A stretch of DNA of 64,000 nt from DASQYE01 sp035940775 (GCA_035940775.1 DASZEN010000040.1:62001-126000), one strand, 5' to 3'. Positions 1-9,750 are shown, numbered from the stretch's first letter. A program made the numbers and translations. Notes: a model not told the origin generated them from the sequence alone.

Positions 1-307
1 GGACGTTAAAGGCCATGTTCTGCGCGTAGCAGGCGCAGGTCGCGTGGTTGTCGCCGCAGATGCCGCAGATGCGGCTCGTGATAAAGTGCGCGTCGCGCGG
101 GTCTTTGCCCTTCATGAAAATGCTGTAGCCACGAAAGATCGAGGAGGTCGAGTAGCACTCGGCGACCTCCTTGTTGGCAAAGTCGATCTTGGTGTAGATG
201 CCGAGGCTGCCGACGATGCGGGTGATCGGATCCCAGTTCATATCCACCAGCGTCCTCGGCCTGGCCGGAGCCTGCGTACTCGTCGTCGTCGTTGTCGTCG
301 TACTCAT
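1..307 (-). CDS. hhyL: [NiFe]-hydrogenase large subunit, group 1h (partial, N-terminus only)
   Basis: Only the first 102 codons lie in the window; the gene runs off the left edge. After a Thr-rich start and the segment DPITRIVG, it carries RICGICGDNHATC, the L1 signature whose two cysteines bind the Ni-Fe centre in [NiFe]-hydrogenase large subunits. The form of L1 followed by CYAQNMAF resembles the group 1h (formerly group 5) high-affinity enzymes. These oxidise trace H2 and feed electrons to the respiratory chain. The ATG is preceded by AGGAG at good spacing and lies 17 bases after the small-subunit stop, so the two subunits are co-transcribed. Accessory and maturation genes would be expected further left and cannot be seen. 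Confidence 0.93.
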   Translation of the reverse strand, partial: MSTTTTTTTSTQAPARPRTLVDMNWDPITRIVGSLGIYTKIDFANKEVAECYSTSSIFRGYSIFMKGKDPRDAHFITSRICGICGDNHATCACYAQNMAFNV

Positions 308-324
308 AATGGTTGCTCCTTAGG

Positions 325-1389
<1,065 letters not shown>

Positions 1390-2241
1390 AGTAGTCCTCC
1401 TTCCACACTCTGCGTTGTTGTCGCTGGTTGATGTTGGTGGGCCGCGAGCTTGCTTTCACAAACCCTGGGGCGCGCGCGAGCATCAGCCTCTTGTTTCACT
1501 GATCGGGGCCTCAACCTAACCTTACGTTCAGACCACCCTGGCTCGCTATAGGAGGGAAATGCAAAGAAGAAAAAAGCTTCCGTGACCGGGGGAGTTACGG
1601 AAACGACGGGGCGCACAAGACTATCAACGAGGATTAAAGGACTTCGAGAAGGATTCGGCGCAAAATGCTACGGACGAGGTCGGGTTCGCTCCGTGCTCGA
1701 ATTAATCCCTCAAAGAGAAGGCCAATCCAATATCGCTGCCGCGAGTTATTTTTCAATTAGTGGGCCCTAGTCTAACCCCAGGCCCGCGCGCTGTCAATCG
1801 ATTAAAAAACAGGCGGGGTTTCCGCACGCGTCCCGCCCCTGACATCAATCCGCATCAAGCCGCCTTCGATAACTTGCCGTACCCTTCCGAAGCTAGGAAC
1901 ATTTCCTGAAGATAATAAAGAGCCAGAAGTTCTAATAGTATCCGGCGTGAGCCAACAGTTTCAGAATGACTTAAGGGTGGCTTATATAAGCGGCCTCAAT
2001 CTTTTCTTTCGTACTTTTCCGCCGAGCGCATATAATTAAGGCATCTGCTATCGCACGACAAAATCATAGAAGAGGCGAATTGACTTTGAATCGAACGATG
2101 TGTTGTGGCGTCTCTAATAAGCAAAGGGTCACGCGCATAGAGCGCCGCCGCGTCTTTGGTTTCTGCTTGCTTTAGCAAGTAGCTTTGTTCTAAGTTTCAA
2201 TATGGCTGCCAAGCTCCTGATAATCGATAAAGCGAAGCCTA
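1390..2241. other. Long intergenic region between divergent hydrogenase and restriction-modification operons
   Basis: About 850 bases with no convincing gene. The half nearest the hydrogenase is GC-rich; from roughly 1800 onward the sequence becomes clearly more AT-rich, matching the restriction-modification genes that follow, so the left edge of the putative acquired block may lie near 1800. A 60-codon minus-strand frame at 1996-2178 has no recognisable domain and no good ribosome-binding site. Promoters for both divergent operons must lie here, but I found no match strong enough to place them. Confidence 0.5.
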
Positions 2242-3096
2242 ATGAACGCTGATTTACCGAACATAGCCAATATGATTCATCATGGCGACTGTCTCGAAGT
2301 GTTGCCGACGCTTCCGGAGGCTTGCGTCGATCTGATCGTTACATCGCCGCCCTATGCCGATAGCAGAAAGAATACTTATGGCGGCATTCATCCAGATAAA
2401 TATGTTGAATGGTTATCGCCTGTCACTATGCAGTTGAGGCGGATATTGAAGGACAATGGGTCGTTAATACTTAACATCAAAGAAAAGGTCGTTGACGGCG
2501 AGCGACATACTTACGTCCTCGAATTAATACTAGCGTTGAAGCGTCAGGGTTGGCTGTGGACTGAAGAATATATGTGGCACAAGAAGAATTGCGCGCCGGG
2601 TAAGTGGCCTAACCGCTTTCGTGACGCCTGGGAGCGGTGCTTACACTTCACCAAGCAAAAAAAGTTCAAGATGTATCAGGAAGCAGTTATGGTTCCTACT
2701 GGCGACTGGGCCAGGACCAGACTCAAGAAGTTAAGCGAGAATGACAGTAGAAGATTCAACTCACAGGCCGGTAGCGGCTTCGGTAAGAACATCGCTAATT
2801 GGGTGGGCCGAGATATGGCATATCCGACCAATGTTCTGCACTTAGCCACGGAATGCGGCAATAAGAATCACAGCGCGGCTTTCCCAAAGGAACTGCCTAC
2901 ATGGTTTATTAAGCTCTTCACCGAAGATGGCGACATCGTGCTTGATCCTTTCGCCGGAAGCGGTACGACATGCGTTGCTGCTTATGAGTTGGGGAGAAGC
3001 TACATCGGCATCGAGCTTAAAGACGAGTATTACCAGGAGGCCCTGTCGAATATTAGCGACGCCAAGAGAATCCCTGTCCAACGAAAGCTGATATGA
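2242..3096 (+). CDS. DNA methyltransferase of a type II restriction-modification system (N4-cytosine or N6-adenine)
   Basis: A 284-residue amino-methyltransferase that should protect host DNA from the endonuclease encoded next to it. The catalytic motif IV, TSPPY (residues 34-38), comes first, and the AdoMet-binding motif I, DPFAGSGTT (about 235-243), comes near the C-terminus. That order is the beta class. The SPPY form occurs in N4-cytosine and some N6-adenine enzymes, so the modified base is not settled. The last four bases overlap the start of the endonuclease gene (ATGA), which indicates translational coupling. GC content is visibly lower than in the flanking genes, with more AT-ending codons, suggesting acquisition from elsewhere. 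The recognition site cannot be read from the sequence. Confidence 0.92.
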   Translation: MNADLPNIANMIHHGDCLEVLPTLPEACVDLIVTSPPYADSRKNTYGGIHPDKYVEWLSPVTMQLRRILKDNGSLILNIKEKVVDGERHTYVLELILALKRQGWLWTEEYMWHKKNCAPGKWPNRFRDAWERCLHFTKQKKFKMYQEAVMVPTGDWARTRLKKLSENDSRRFNSQAGSGFGKNIANWVGRDMAYPTNVLHLATECGNKNHSAAFPKELPTWFIKLFTEDGDIVLDPFAGSGTTCVAAYELGRSYIGIELKDEYYQEALSNISDAKRIPVQRKLI

Positions 3097-3992
3097 CGAG
3101 TAAGAAACTGTATCAGGACTATCACGAATTTCTCACCAAGCATGTTGTTACGCCTTTTTATTATGAACGATTGATGTATCTGCGCTGTTTCATGAGCCTT
3201 CCGGATATTATTAGCCGTAAAAACCCTTACCTGCTCAAAGCCAAAAACATAGCTTCACCGGACGAACTGGTGCGTAGCATCGTCGATGCTTTTCTGTCTT
3301 CACAAGAAGAAACGATGTTCGGCAACAAGCTGGAAAAGTTCGCCATTTACGTGTCCGGGAAACAGTATGGCGGTTTCAAGTCGGAACTTCCGAGTGTGGA
3401 CTTAGAGTTCGAGCGCGGCGACCATTATTATATTGTCGGCATTAAATCCGGTACCAGGTGGGGCAACAGCGACCAACTTAATAGGATGAAGGAAAACTTC
3501 AAAGCAGCGCGGAGTTTTCTACGCGAGCGCGGAATCACGAAAGAGATTGTCGCCGTCAACGGCTGCATCTACGGGAAAGACGCGAAGCCATTTAAGGAGA
3601 ACTACGACAAGGAGAAAAGCTATTACAAATACGCAGGGCAAGACTTTTGGAATTTCGTATCGGGTGACGACGAGCTTTACCGTGAAATCATAAAACCGAT
3701 TGATGAAGAAGCGCGGACGCGCGATGAGGAGTTTAAGCGTACATATGATGGAAAGGTAAACAGTATGGTCAAAGAGTTCAGCAATATATTTCTTAGTAAA
3801 GAGGGGTTGATTGATTGGGTGAAGCTCGTTGACTACGTATCTAAACGCGGAAAGGCGGGCATTGTATTTACGAGAGAAAAAAGAACCGACGAGTGCGCCG
3901 AGTATCTAAAGAAAAAGAAAGAGGAGAAGGAACGACTCAGGGAAGAGAAAAAGAAGATGGAAGAAATGAAAAAGAAGATGAAGAGCGTTTAG
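3093..3992 (+). CDS. Type II restriction endonuclease, PmeII/EcoO109I-like
   Basis: A 299-residue protein directly downstream of, and overlapping by four bases, the methyltransferase. Segments such as NPYLLKAKN, QEETMFGN, VDLEFERG and VGIKSGTRWGNSDQ resemble what I remember of the PmeII-type family of restriction endonucleases. D103 and K118 are spaced as in a PD-(D/E)XK core, but the usual acidic residue two before the lysine is glycine (G116-I117-K118), so another Glu must complete the site if the enzyme is active. The last 35 residues are almost entirely Lys, Glu and Arg and should form a charged helix or coiled coil, unusual for a small endonuclease. The assignment rests on the neighbour and family resemblance. 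Confidence 0.8.
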   Translation: MTSKKLYQDYHEFLTKHVVTPFYYERLMYLRCFMSLPDIISRKNPYLLKAKNIASPDELVRSIVDAFLSSQEETMFGNKLEKFAIYVSGKQYGGFKSELPSVDLEFERGDHYYIVGIKSGTRWGNSDQLNRMKENFKAARSFLRERGITKEIVAVNGCIYGKDAKPFKENYDKEKSYYKYAGQDFWNFVSGDDELYREIIKPIDEEARTRDEEFKRTYDGKVNSMVKEFSNIFLSKEGLIDWVKLVDYVSKRGKAGIVFTREKRTDECAEYLKKKKEEKERLREEKKKMEEMKKKMKSV

Positions 3993-4098
3993 ATCACTGA
4001 AATTTGAGCCCGTCCAGACAGCCCATTCAAGGAGATGAATAATTTGCGAACCAATGGGGGCTTGTCTATATATTACTGCTTGAGCGGTTTTATTCGGG

Positions 4099-5199
4099 TC
4101 AGATTTGCTGCGGAGCGATGAGCGCCTTGACGACCTTGCCCGCTGCCACGTCCGACAGCGCGCGGTTCGCCTGGGTGAGCGAGTAGCGTTCGAGTTTCAG
4201 CAGTGACCACGGGTGCGACCTGTCTGCATGGGCCATGAGCTGCGCGCCGCGATAGAAGTGCGAGAAGTCGGAGCCCCAACAGCCGCGTATTTCCAGGTGC
4301 TTACGGTTCAAATCGAGGTGCGGGTTAAAGGAAATCTCCCCGTGATTCGTGTATTGCCCGACGACCAGGACGCGGCCCGCGTCGCGCGTGTAACGCATCG
4401 CCTGCGTGACGGCTATGGGTGCGCCCGTGGCTTCGATGGTGATGTCGGCTCCGCGTCCCCCGGTCTGTTCCAAAACCCAGTCGAGCCTTTCAGCTTCCGT
4501 ATGCGTCTCGAAATCCAGCGTCGCCGCCGCGCCCAGCTCGCGGGCCGTGCCGAGGCGCAGCTCCGGCGCGCCGATGCAAAGCACGCGCAACGCTCCGCGC
4601 ATCAGCGCAAAGATAATGCTTGAGAGTCCGACCGGGCCGCTGCCGAGCACCAGGACAGTATCGCCTATGGATACTTCGGCGCGCTCGACGGCATGCAGCG
4701 CCGTCGGAAGAGCGCAGCCGCCCGCCATAAATCTTTCAAGCTCGACGCCGTCCAATCGAATGCAGCGCGTCTCGGGCTTAAGGTAAATCTTTTGGGCCCA
4801 CCCGCCGCACAAACCATCGGCCAACCCGTATGTGATGCCGTAAACTTTTCTGTGCGGGCAGCGCGTCGTCGCCTTTGCGACCAGACAGTGCCAGCAGGCG
4901 TTGCAGGTACGATGAACGTCAAGGAAAGTCACCTTGTCGCCTTCGGCGAAGGGCCTGCCCTCGATGTCGAGCAGGCGGCCGCGAATCCTGCTCAAAGAGC
5001 CGACCGCGACGTGTCCTGGGATGAGCGGGTAAGGCACGCCTTCGAGACGCCCTTCGTGCAGATAGACATCTGTTCCGCACACCTCGCTCAGCTCGACATC
5101 GAGCAGGGCCGAATCCTGTTCCAACTCGGGTTCGGGTAACTCGCGCACTTCCACGGGCGCGTGTGGCGCGGGTATCAACGCTGCCAGAACTTTGCTCAT
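4099..5199 (-). CDS. Zinc-type medium-chain alcohol/polyol dehydrogenase
   Basis: A 366-residue member of the medium-chain dehydrogenase family, related to threonine and sorbitol dehydrogenases. The N-terminal half has the catalytic-zinc cysteine in EVCGTD and the histidine in IPGHVAVG. Usually Glu follows that histidine (GHE); here it is Val. A structural-zinc group of cysteines is present around residues 90-110 (CNACWHC followed by a later C). The Rossmann motif VLGSGPVG near residue 180 binds NAD(P). The substrate is unknown. ATG at 5199 is preferred over the GTG one codon upstream; the ribosome-binding site is weak. It stands about 125 bases from the next minus-strand gene and may be a separate unit. 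Confidence 0.87.
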   Translation of the reverse strand: MSKVLAALIPAPHAPVEVRELPEPELEQDSALLDVELSEVCGTDVYLHEGRLEGVPYPLIPGHVAVGSLSRIRGRLLDIEGRPFAEGDKVTFLDVHRTCNACWHCLVAKATTRCPHRKVYGITYGLADGLCGGWAQKIYLKPETRCIRLDGVELERFMAGGCALPTALHAVERAEVSIGDTVLVLGSGPVGLSSIIFALMRGALRVLCIGAPELRLGTARELGAAATLDFETHTEAERLDWVLEQTGGRGADITIEATGAPIAVTQAMRYTRDAGRVLVVGQYTNHGEISFNPHLDLNRKHLEIRGCWGSDFSHFYRGAQLMAHADRSHPWSLLKLERYSLTQANRALSDVAAGKVVKALIAPQQI

Positions 5200-5323
5200 C
5201 ACTATTCTGTTCTATTTTTTTAGAGAGAAAGGGTAGATTCGATCACCGCCCGCAGAGAGAGAGCGCGCGCATCTCAACGCCGGGGCCGAGTCGAGCATAA
5301 AAACCACTGATCGAACCGATTAT

Positions 5324-6244
5324 TCAAAGCTCAATTTCGAGATGGCCTTCGCCGATGAAACGGCATTGCCCGCCCACGCGCACCCCTGTAATGTCTCCCT
5401 CTTCGTTGCTTTCAATTCTGATCCTGATAAAGCTCGGACGACCCATCTCCAACCCCTGCTCGCTCACGTACCTCGTCACGCGCTCGCGTGGAAAGACTTT
5501 GTGGCGCACCAGATAGCAACCCAGCGGGCCGCTTGCAGCGCCGGTCGCGGGGTCTTCAGTGATGCCCGCCGCCGGGGCGAACATGCGGCTATGAACGGTC
5601 GAGCCCGCGACCTGCGTCTCGGTCGTAAAAACGAAGACGTGCGTGGCTTCAAAATCCCGCAGCGCTTTCTCCCATACGTCGATTCGGAAACGAATGTTGC
5701 GGACGGCCTCCAAATCTTTCAGAGGGACGAAAAGAAAGGGCAGACCGCAACTGACGACTTCAATCGGCAATCCTGTGTCGGTGATCGTACGGGCTTCGAG
5801 CGACAACATCTCGGCAATCGCACGGGCGTCCGTAAAGGTTGCGCCGAACACGGGCAAAGGCTGGCTCATCTCTATAAATGCGGGCCCTTTATCGCTCCAT
5901 TCGATGGTGACCGGTATCGTGCCCACGCCCTCTTCGAGTCTGAGCGTAGCCGCACGAGCAGCTCTTTCGATCATCCCCTCCCTCGCCAGCACGAAGGATG
6001 TACCGATGGTCGGATGGCCCGCCATCGGCAGCTCGACGGCGGGCGTAAAGATGCGAACGCGATAATCATTGTCCCGATGTTCGGGCGGAAGGACGAAGGT
6101 CGTCTCCGAAAGGTTCAGCTCTTTGGCGATTGCCTGCATAAGCTCCGAAGAGAGCCCGCGCCCGTCCGTGAAAACGGCGAGCTGATTTCCGCCGAACGGT
6201 CTATCGGTAAAGACATCAACCAGATGGTAACGAATTTTTCGCAT
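5324..6244 (-). CDS. PhzF-family protein (diaminopimelate epimerase fold isomerase)
   Basis: A 306-residue, full-length PhzF-like protein. It begins with the usual HLVDVFTDRPFGGNQLAV and carries the conserved glutamate in LNLSETTFV, the acid/base residue in PhzF. MAGHPTIGTSF and AGITEDPATGAASGPLGCYL are the other signature segments. Most family members of bacteria without phenazine genes have no known substrate, and no phenazine genes lie nearby. It starts eight bases after the stop of the upstream cupin gene, so the two are almost certainly co-transcribed. Confidence 0.93.
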   Translation of the reverse strand: MRKIRYHLVDVFTDRPFGGNQLAVFTDGRGLSSELMQAIAKELNLSETTFVLPPEHRDNDYRVRIFTPAVELPMAGHPTIGTSFVLAREGMIERAARAATLRLEEGVGTIPVTIEWSDKGPAFIEMSQPLPVFGATFTDARAIAEMLSLEARTITDTGLPIEVVSCGLPFLFVPLKDLEAVRNIRFRIDVWEKALRDFEATHVFVFTTETQVAGSTVHSRMFAPAAGITEDPATGAASGPLGCYLVRHKVFPRERVTRYVSEQGLEMGRPSFIRIRIESNEEGDITGVRVGGQCRFIGEGHLEIEL

Positions 6245-6252
6245 GCGTCCCT

Positions 6253-6627
6253 TTACCCTGCGTTGGCCTCGCCGCCCTCCGGGCCGTAGAAGATGACCCA
6301 GACGATCAAATCGTCCGTGAAGTTTACGAAGCGATGTCGCACGCCCGCCGGGGCAAAGAGAAAATCTCCGGCGCCGAAAGGCTGGCGGCTCTCACCGTTG
6401 ATAAATTCACCACTGCCCTGAACGACGACATAAGCCTCGTCGCGTGTATGAGGCTGCTGTAAATCTTCTCCACGCGGGGCGTAAATCTCGACCGTCAAAC
6501 TGCCATGCTCCAAAACGGTCGCAAAGCGTTCTCCTTCCGGCCCAGGCAAACGCCCCATCGCTTCCCCCAGGGTGACTCTTCGCCGCCCTTCCGGAAGGTG
6601 GACTCTCTTTTTCTCGTTTGCGGCCAT
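6253..6627 (-). CDS. Single-domain cupin protein
   Basis: A 124-residue cupin. The metal-binding motif 1 reads PHTRDEAYVVVQGSGEF and motif 2 reads GDFLFAPAGVRHRFVN. With these residues it should hold a divalent metal and act as a small dioxygenase, isomerase or sensor. ATG at 6627 follows a G-rich ribosome-binding stretch; a TTG one codon earlier is possible. It is tightly linked to the downstream PhzF-like gene. The upstream PPOX-like gene ends about 160 bases away in the same direction. Confidence 0.88.
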   Translation of the reverse strand: MAANEKKRVHLPEGRRRVTLGEAMGRLPGPEGERFATVLEHGSLTVEIYAPRGEDLQQPHTRDEAYVVVQGSGEFINGESRQPFGAGDFLFAPAGVRHRFVNFTDDLIVWVIFYGPEGGEANAG

Positions 6628-6790
6628 CAAGCACCCCCCCTTCGTTTATCAACTCGAAAGCCATTCGGAAGACTTCGCTGCTGCTGCGGGTTCCATTCAA
6701 TTTTCCAAAGCCCATGAAGCTCTAAGCAAAGGAGGCTACGGCCCGAGCCGAAGCGTATGGCATAGAGTAGTTCAGAGGCGCAGCCGACGG

Positions 6791-7726
6791 CTAAGGCTGG
6801 AAGCGCCCGCACCCGTCCGGGTTGAATGGAGAATATTCAAGAAAGCGCCACCGCAGAGGGCTGGCATTAGTCGTCTCTATCGCTTGTTCGACCTGAAGCT
6901 CGACGAGGCGTTCGGCCCCCTCGAACTCCGCTGCGCGCTCCTCATCCCAGACGACGCGGGCCTCGCCCGTCAATTGAAGAGTGTCGCCGCCCTCGAAGTC
7001 TACGAAGAGCAGGCCCGCGCGCTTGTAGGCCGCTATGTTGCCGAGCGTATTGAACATCTGGTTGCCGGAATAATCGGGCCAGAGCAGTTTATTCTCAACG
7101 GAAGCGCGCACGAAGCCCGGACACCCGCCGCGATGAGAGGCATCGCCGCCGCCCTCCGGATGATAGCTCGCGATGAAGAACGTATCCGCCCTGGTAATCC
7201 AGTCGCGCTGGTCGTCCGCTAAAGAGGCCGCGACCTTGATATGCTTCTCGCCCACGGATTCCGAAGCGATCGACTCCCACTCGCGCGCCTGAATATACTT
7301 GGGGCAGTTCGTATAGACTTCGCTCGTGCGCACGCGAATCCCGCCCGCCGTCATTACGGCGCGCCCGTTCAGTCGCATACGCCTTCTCGTCCGCGGCTCT
7401 ATAAAGAGCAGTCCGACCGCCGCCGCCGCCGCGCCTCCTCCGCTGAGATTGTCGCTCAGGGGGTCGCCCGCGACCGGCCTCGCGTCTATGAGTACGGTGC
7501 TATCATCGAGGGCGGCGGCGAATCCCGGCTCGCCCGTTAAAAGAGAGGCCCACACGCGCCCGCCGCCGTCGACCGAGCTGACGATCACCATCGGTTGGCC
7601 CATCATAAAGAGATGCGCCGGGTATGGAATCCTAGAATGGACGCTGCGACCGATGCGCTCGGACTGAGTGCGAACTCCCGCGCGGGTCTGCACCTCGATC
7701 TCGCCCGCGTGATACACGGAATCCAT
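6791..7726 (-). CDS. Pyridoxamine 5'-phosphate oxidase-like FMN-binding split-barrel protein
   Basis: A two-part split-barrel protein of about 311 residues. The C-terminal half has the most recognisable stretch: DTFFIASYHPEGG, GFVRASVENKLLWPDYSGN, MFNTLGNIAAYKRAGLLFVD, then a DTLQLTG segment. This is typical of the PPOX-like family that binds flavin or coenzyme F420. The N-terminal half (SRIPYPAHLFM...) seems to be a second, degenerate barrel copy. I start it at the ATG at 7726 because GGAGGGGAGA stands just before it and a start 18 codons earlier would run into the VOC gene. It follows that gene by 38 bases, so the pair is probably one transcript. Its role may be detoxification or redox; no substrate is evident. 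Confidence 0.85.
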   Translation of the reverse strand: MDSVYHAGEIEVQTRAGVRTQSERIGRSVHSRIPYPAHLFMMGQPMVIVSSVDGGGRVWASLLTGEPGFAAALDDSTVLIDARPVAGDPLSDNLSGGGAAAAAVGLLFIEPRTRRRMRLNGRAVMTAGGIRVRTSEVYTNCPKYIQAREWESIASESVGEKHIKVAASLADDQRDWITRADTFFIASYHPEGGGDASHRGGCPGFVRASVENKLLWPDYSGNQMFNTLGNIAAYKRAGLLFVDFEGGDTLQLTGEARVVWDEERAAEFEGAERLVELQVEQAIETTNASPLRWRFLEYSPFNPDGCGRFQP

Positions 7727-7764
7727 CTTCACATCTCTCCCCTCCGCACCGTGGTCGGCGCGTT

Positions 7765-8232
7765 TTAGAAGAAACCGCAAGAGGGCGACTCGCCCGCCGG
7801 GGCCGTTAAGCCCTTCGCGCCGCGCGGGGTGAAGATTTCCAGGCGGATGCCGTCCGGGTCTTCAAAGAAGATGCCTCCGGAATCGGCCCCTTCGGCGTGT
7901 GACACGACACCCCCATAATAGACGTTCGCTCCCGCCGCGCGCAGGCGCGCTTCCGCCTCCCGCACCTCTTCTATCGAGCCGACATGAAACGAGAGATGGT
8001 GGAGTCCCGGCTGCGACTTTTCAAAACGCCCGTCGCTCTGCTCCCAGAGCGTCAAGACCAGCTTACCACCTCCGTCGCTCAGAAAGATGAACCGGCGGTC
8101 GCCCTCGCGCGATTCCGTCGACACGCGGAAGCCGAACACGTCCTGATAAAACCTGCTGGAGCGTTCCAGGTCACTGACGTTGAGTCCGACGTGGCCCGTC
8201 TGCGCTGTTTGAGCTTTCCCGTTGCTATCCAT
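7765..8232 (-). CDS. VOC-family (glyoxalase/dioxygenase superfamily) protein
   Basis: A 155-residue vicinal-oxygen-chelate protein with paired beta-alpha-beta-beta-beta units. Visible are HVGLNVSDLERSSRFYQDVFGF at the start, HHLSFHVGS in the middle and FEDPDGIRLEIF near the end. These supply the metal-binding His and Glu positions of the fold. The ATG at 8232 sits at normal distance from GGAGA, whereas a TTG two codons earlier would be too close. It is the first gene after a strong predicted promoter and operator (see 8265-8318), so it and the PPOX-like gene are likely controlled by a repressor. Substrate unknown; thiol-adduct or aromatic-ring chemistry is possible for the family. Confidence 0.88.
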   Translation of the reverse strand: MDSNGKAQTAQTGHVGLNVSDLERSSRFYQDVFGFRVSTESREGDRRFIFLSDGGGKLVLTLWEQSDGRFEKSQPGLHHLSFHVGSIEEVREAEARLRAAGANVYYGGVVSHAEGADSGGIFFEDPDGIRLEIFTPRGAKGLTAPAGESPSCGFF

Positions 8233-8264
8233 CGTCAAGGTCTCCTCTCAAGCCTGAACCTGCT

Positions 8265-8283
8265 AACTGGCTATTAGCCAGTT
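8265..8283 (-). promoter_or_regulatory. Operator-like perfect inverted repeat before the VOC gene
   Basis: A 9-base perfect inverted repeat with a one-base centre: AACTGGCTA, T, TAGCCAGTT. It lies immediately downstream of a predicted -10 box and about 32 bases before the VOC start codon, that is, over the expected transcription start. This is the usual place for a dimeric repressor to bind. No regulator gene of an obvious repressor family is adjacent, so the partner is unknown. Confidence 0.55.
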
Positions 8284-8289
8284 TTGACG

Positions 8290-8318
8290 GTTATACGCCC
8301 GCCGCCTTAACCTGTCAA
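8290..8318 (-). promoter_or_regulatory. Predicted sigma70 promoter of the VOC/PPOX operon
   Basis: On the minus strand TTGACA (8318-8313) and TATAAC (8295-8290) are separated by exactly 17 bases, a near-consensus housekeeping promoter. Transcription would start near 8283, inside the inverted repeat described separately. Confidence 0.65.
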
Positions 8319-8771
8319 GCGAATCCTTGGCGGTTAGCATGGGTTTTTTACTGTTAGATGAAAGAGCAGGCCGGACTGTATCACGAGGGTCTGCCCGTGG
8401 GATGGGCGATTCTCCGGCTCCTGTTCGCGCAGAGTATTCTTGTGAGGATTAAGAGCCTGCGCGCCCGAGACGGGGCCGCCCCGGCATAGAGCTTCCCGAA
8501 CATCCCGCGCCGCGAACCGGACGCGCTCTCTGCCCGTCGTCGCGCGCTCGAACGATCTTTTTCACTGGCAGATCCGCCTCGTTACGCGCGATACTGCGCG
8601 TGCGGCGCTCGGGTTACTCGCCCAAAAGTATCTGTTCGTCTCCTCGGGCGTGGTAGAGTCGGGCGGGCGAAAGCATGGCTGCGGGAGGGGTCTTCCGGCA
8701 CGAGACGCGAACGGCCGCGCCAGTGCTAGTGGCAGGGAGACAACTCAATACGGTACGAAGGATGGTTTCAG
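8319..8771. other. Intergenic region between VOC operon and flavin reductase gene
   Basis: About 450 bases with no convincing gene. A 43-codon plus-strand frame at 8358-8489 contains a short hydrophobic stretch and continues past its stop in a protein-like but unrecognised reading, so an eroded gene remnant is possible. I could not support a product. Confidence 0.4.
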
Positions 8772-9341
8772 ATGACTACTGACCGACCGATTTTTATTCC
8801 AGTCATTCTCGGCACGGTTCGCCAGGGCAGAGCGAGCGAGCACGTCGCCAGGTTCGTGCTCGGAGAAGTGGCGAAGCGCGAAAATGTCGAGACGGAACTG
8901 GTCGATATTCGCGACATACCGATCAGCTCACAGGATGCGGGCGAGGCCGTTAAAGACTCGAAGTTCTCGGCGACCGTTTCCCGTGCCGATGCGCTGGTGA
9001 TCGTCGTGCCGGAGTACAACCACGGCTATCCCGGCATGCTCAAGCACGTGCTCGACACAAACCTGAAGGAGTACATACACAAGGCCGTAGGGCTATGCGG
9101 CGTCTCGGCGGGCGGCTTCGGCGGGACGCGCGTGATTGAAAACCTGCTGCCCGTCCTGAGAGAGCTGGGGATGGTGACGATCTTCTGGGATGGAAATTTT
9201 TCCGGCGCGCGCAAGCTCTTCAATGCGGACGGCGTGCTTTTGGACGCGGATTACATCAAGCGCATCGATAAATTCCTGAAGGAACTCGTCTGGATGGCGA
9301 AGGTACTTCGTCACGGGCGCGAGCACATTTCTCTGGAGTAG
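8772..9341 (+). CDS. NADPH-dependent FMN reductase family protein
   Basis: A 189-residue flavodoxin-fold reductase. It opens with the beta strand and phosphate-binding loop PVILGTVRQGRASEHVA, has VVPEYNHGYPGMLKHVLD, the family signature for flavin contacts, and GVSAGGFGGTR later. Members reduce FMN or small quinones and azo compounds with NAD(P)H. It is followed after seven bases by a small zinc-ribbon gene, so both probably share a transcript. Confidence 0.92.
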   Translation: MTTDRPIFIPVILGTVRQGRASEHVARFVLGEVAKRENVETELVDIRDIPISSQDAGEAVKDSKFSATVSRADALVIVVPEYNHGYPGMLKHVLDTNLKEYIHKAVGLCGVSAGGFGGTRVIENLLPVLRELGMVTIFWDGNFSGARKLFNADGVLLDADYIKRIDKFLKELVWMAKVLRHGREHISLE

Positions 9342-9348
9342 AGCCGAT

Positions 9349-9576
9349 ATGACAAAGACTACGAAGATGATCTGTCCCGATTGCGGGGTTGAGATGAACC
9401 ATCACGCCGATAAGATCGACTACGCGGTGGCGGCGGCGGCCGTGGATGTCGCCCAGGAGAGCGCCATCGACCCTGTTCTGGGCGGCGTGCTGGAAGAGGC
9501 GCACTCCTGCCCCGAATGTGGCAAGACACAGTTGCGCCCGAAGGCGCCCGAAGAGAGCGATACCACGCAAAGCTGA
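9349..9576 (+). CDS. Small zinc-ribbon protein of unknown function
   Basis: A 75-residue protein with two CxxC pairs, ICPDCG near the start and SCPECG near the end, separated by an Ala/Asp-rich helix. The four cysteines probably hold one zinc ion. It begins seven bases after the flavin reductase stop, with GGAG about ten bases before the ATG. I do not recognise a named family. Confidence 0.72.
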   Translation: MTKTTKMICPDCGVEMNHHADKIDYAVAAAAVDVAQESAIDPVLGGVLEEAHSCPECGKTQLRPKAPEESDTTQS

Positions 9577-9750
9577 TTTTCCGTGCTGTCGAATATCGCC
9601 GCGCAAGAGATACGGCCTCTGTGCCTGCGCGAGCAATCCGGTGAGGGATTCGATCACAAACGCGCTCGCCGCCTGATCGAGAATTTGAAAAGTCAGCCGA
9701 TGGCTTATAGATAACTGATCGCGTGTTTGCCGCTTACGGCCGAAGCCATC

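Noticed and set aside
1588..1603. 16-base sequence GGGGGAGTTACGGAAA repeated at 38850-38865
   Set aside because: One shared 16-mer is expected by chance in a window of this size, and the flanks do not match.
1996..2178. 60-codon minus-strand frame in the region before the restriction-modification genes
   Set aside because: No domain, no ribosome-binding site and a composition that looks non-coding; not a recognisable controller protein.
5342..6289. 315-codon plus-strand frame opposite the PhzF-like gene
   Set aside because: Antisense of a full-length, well-conserved gene; no recognisable domain.
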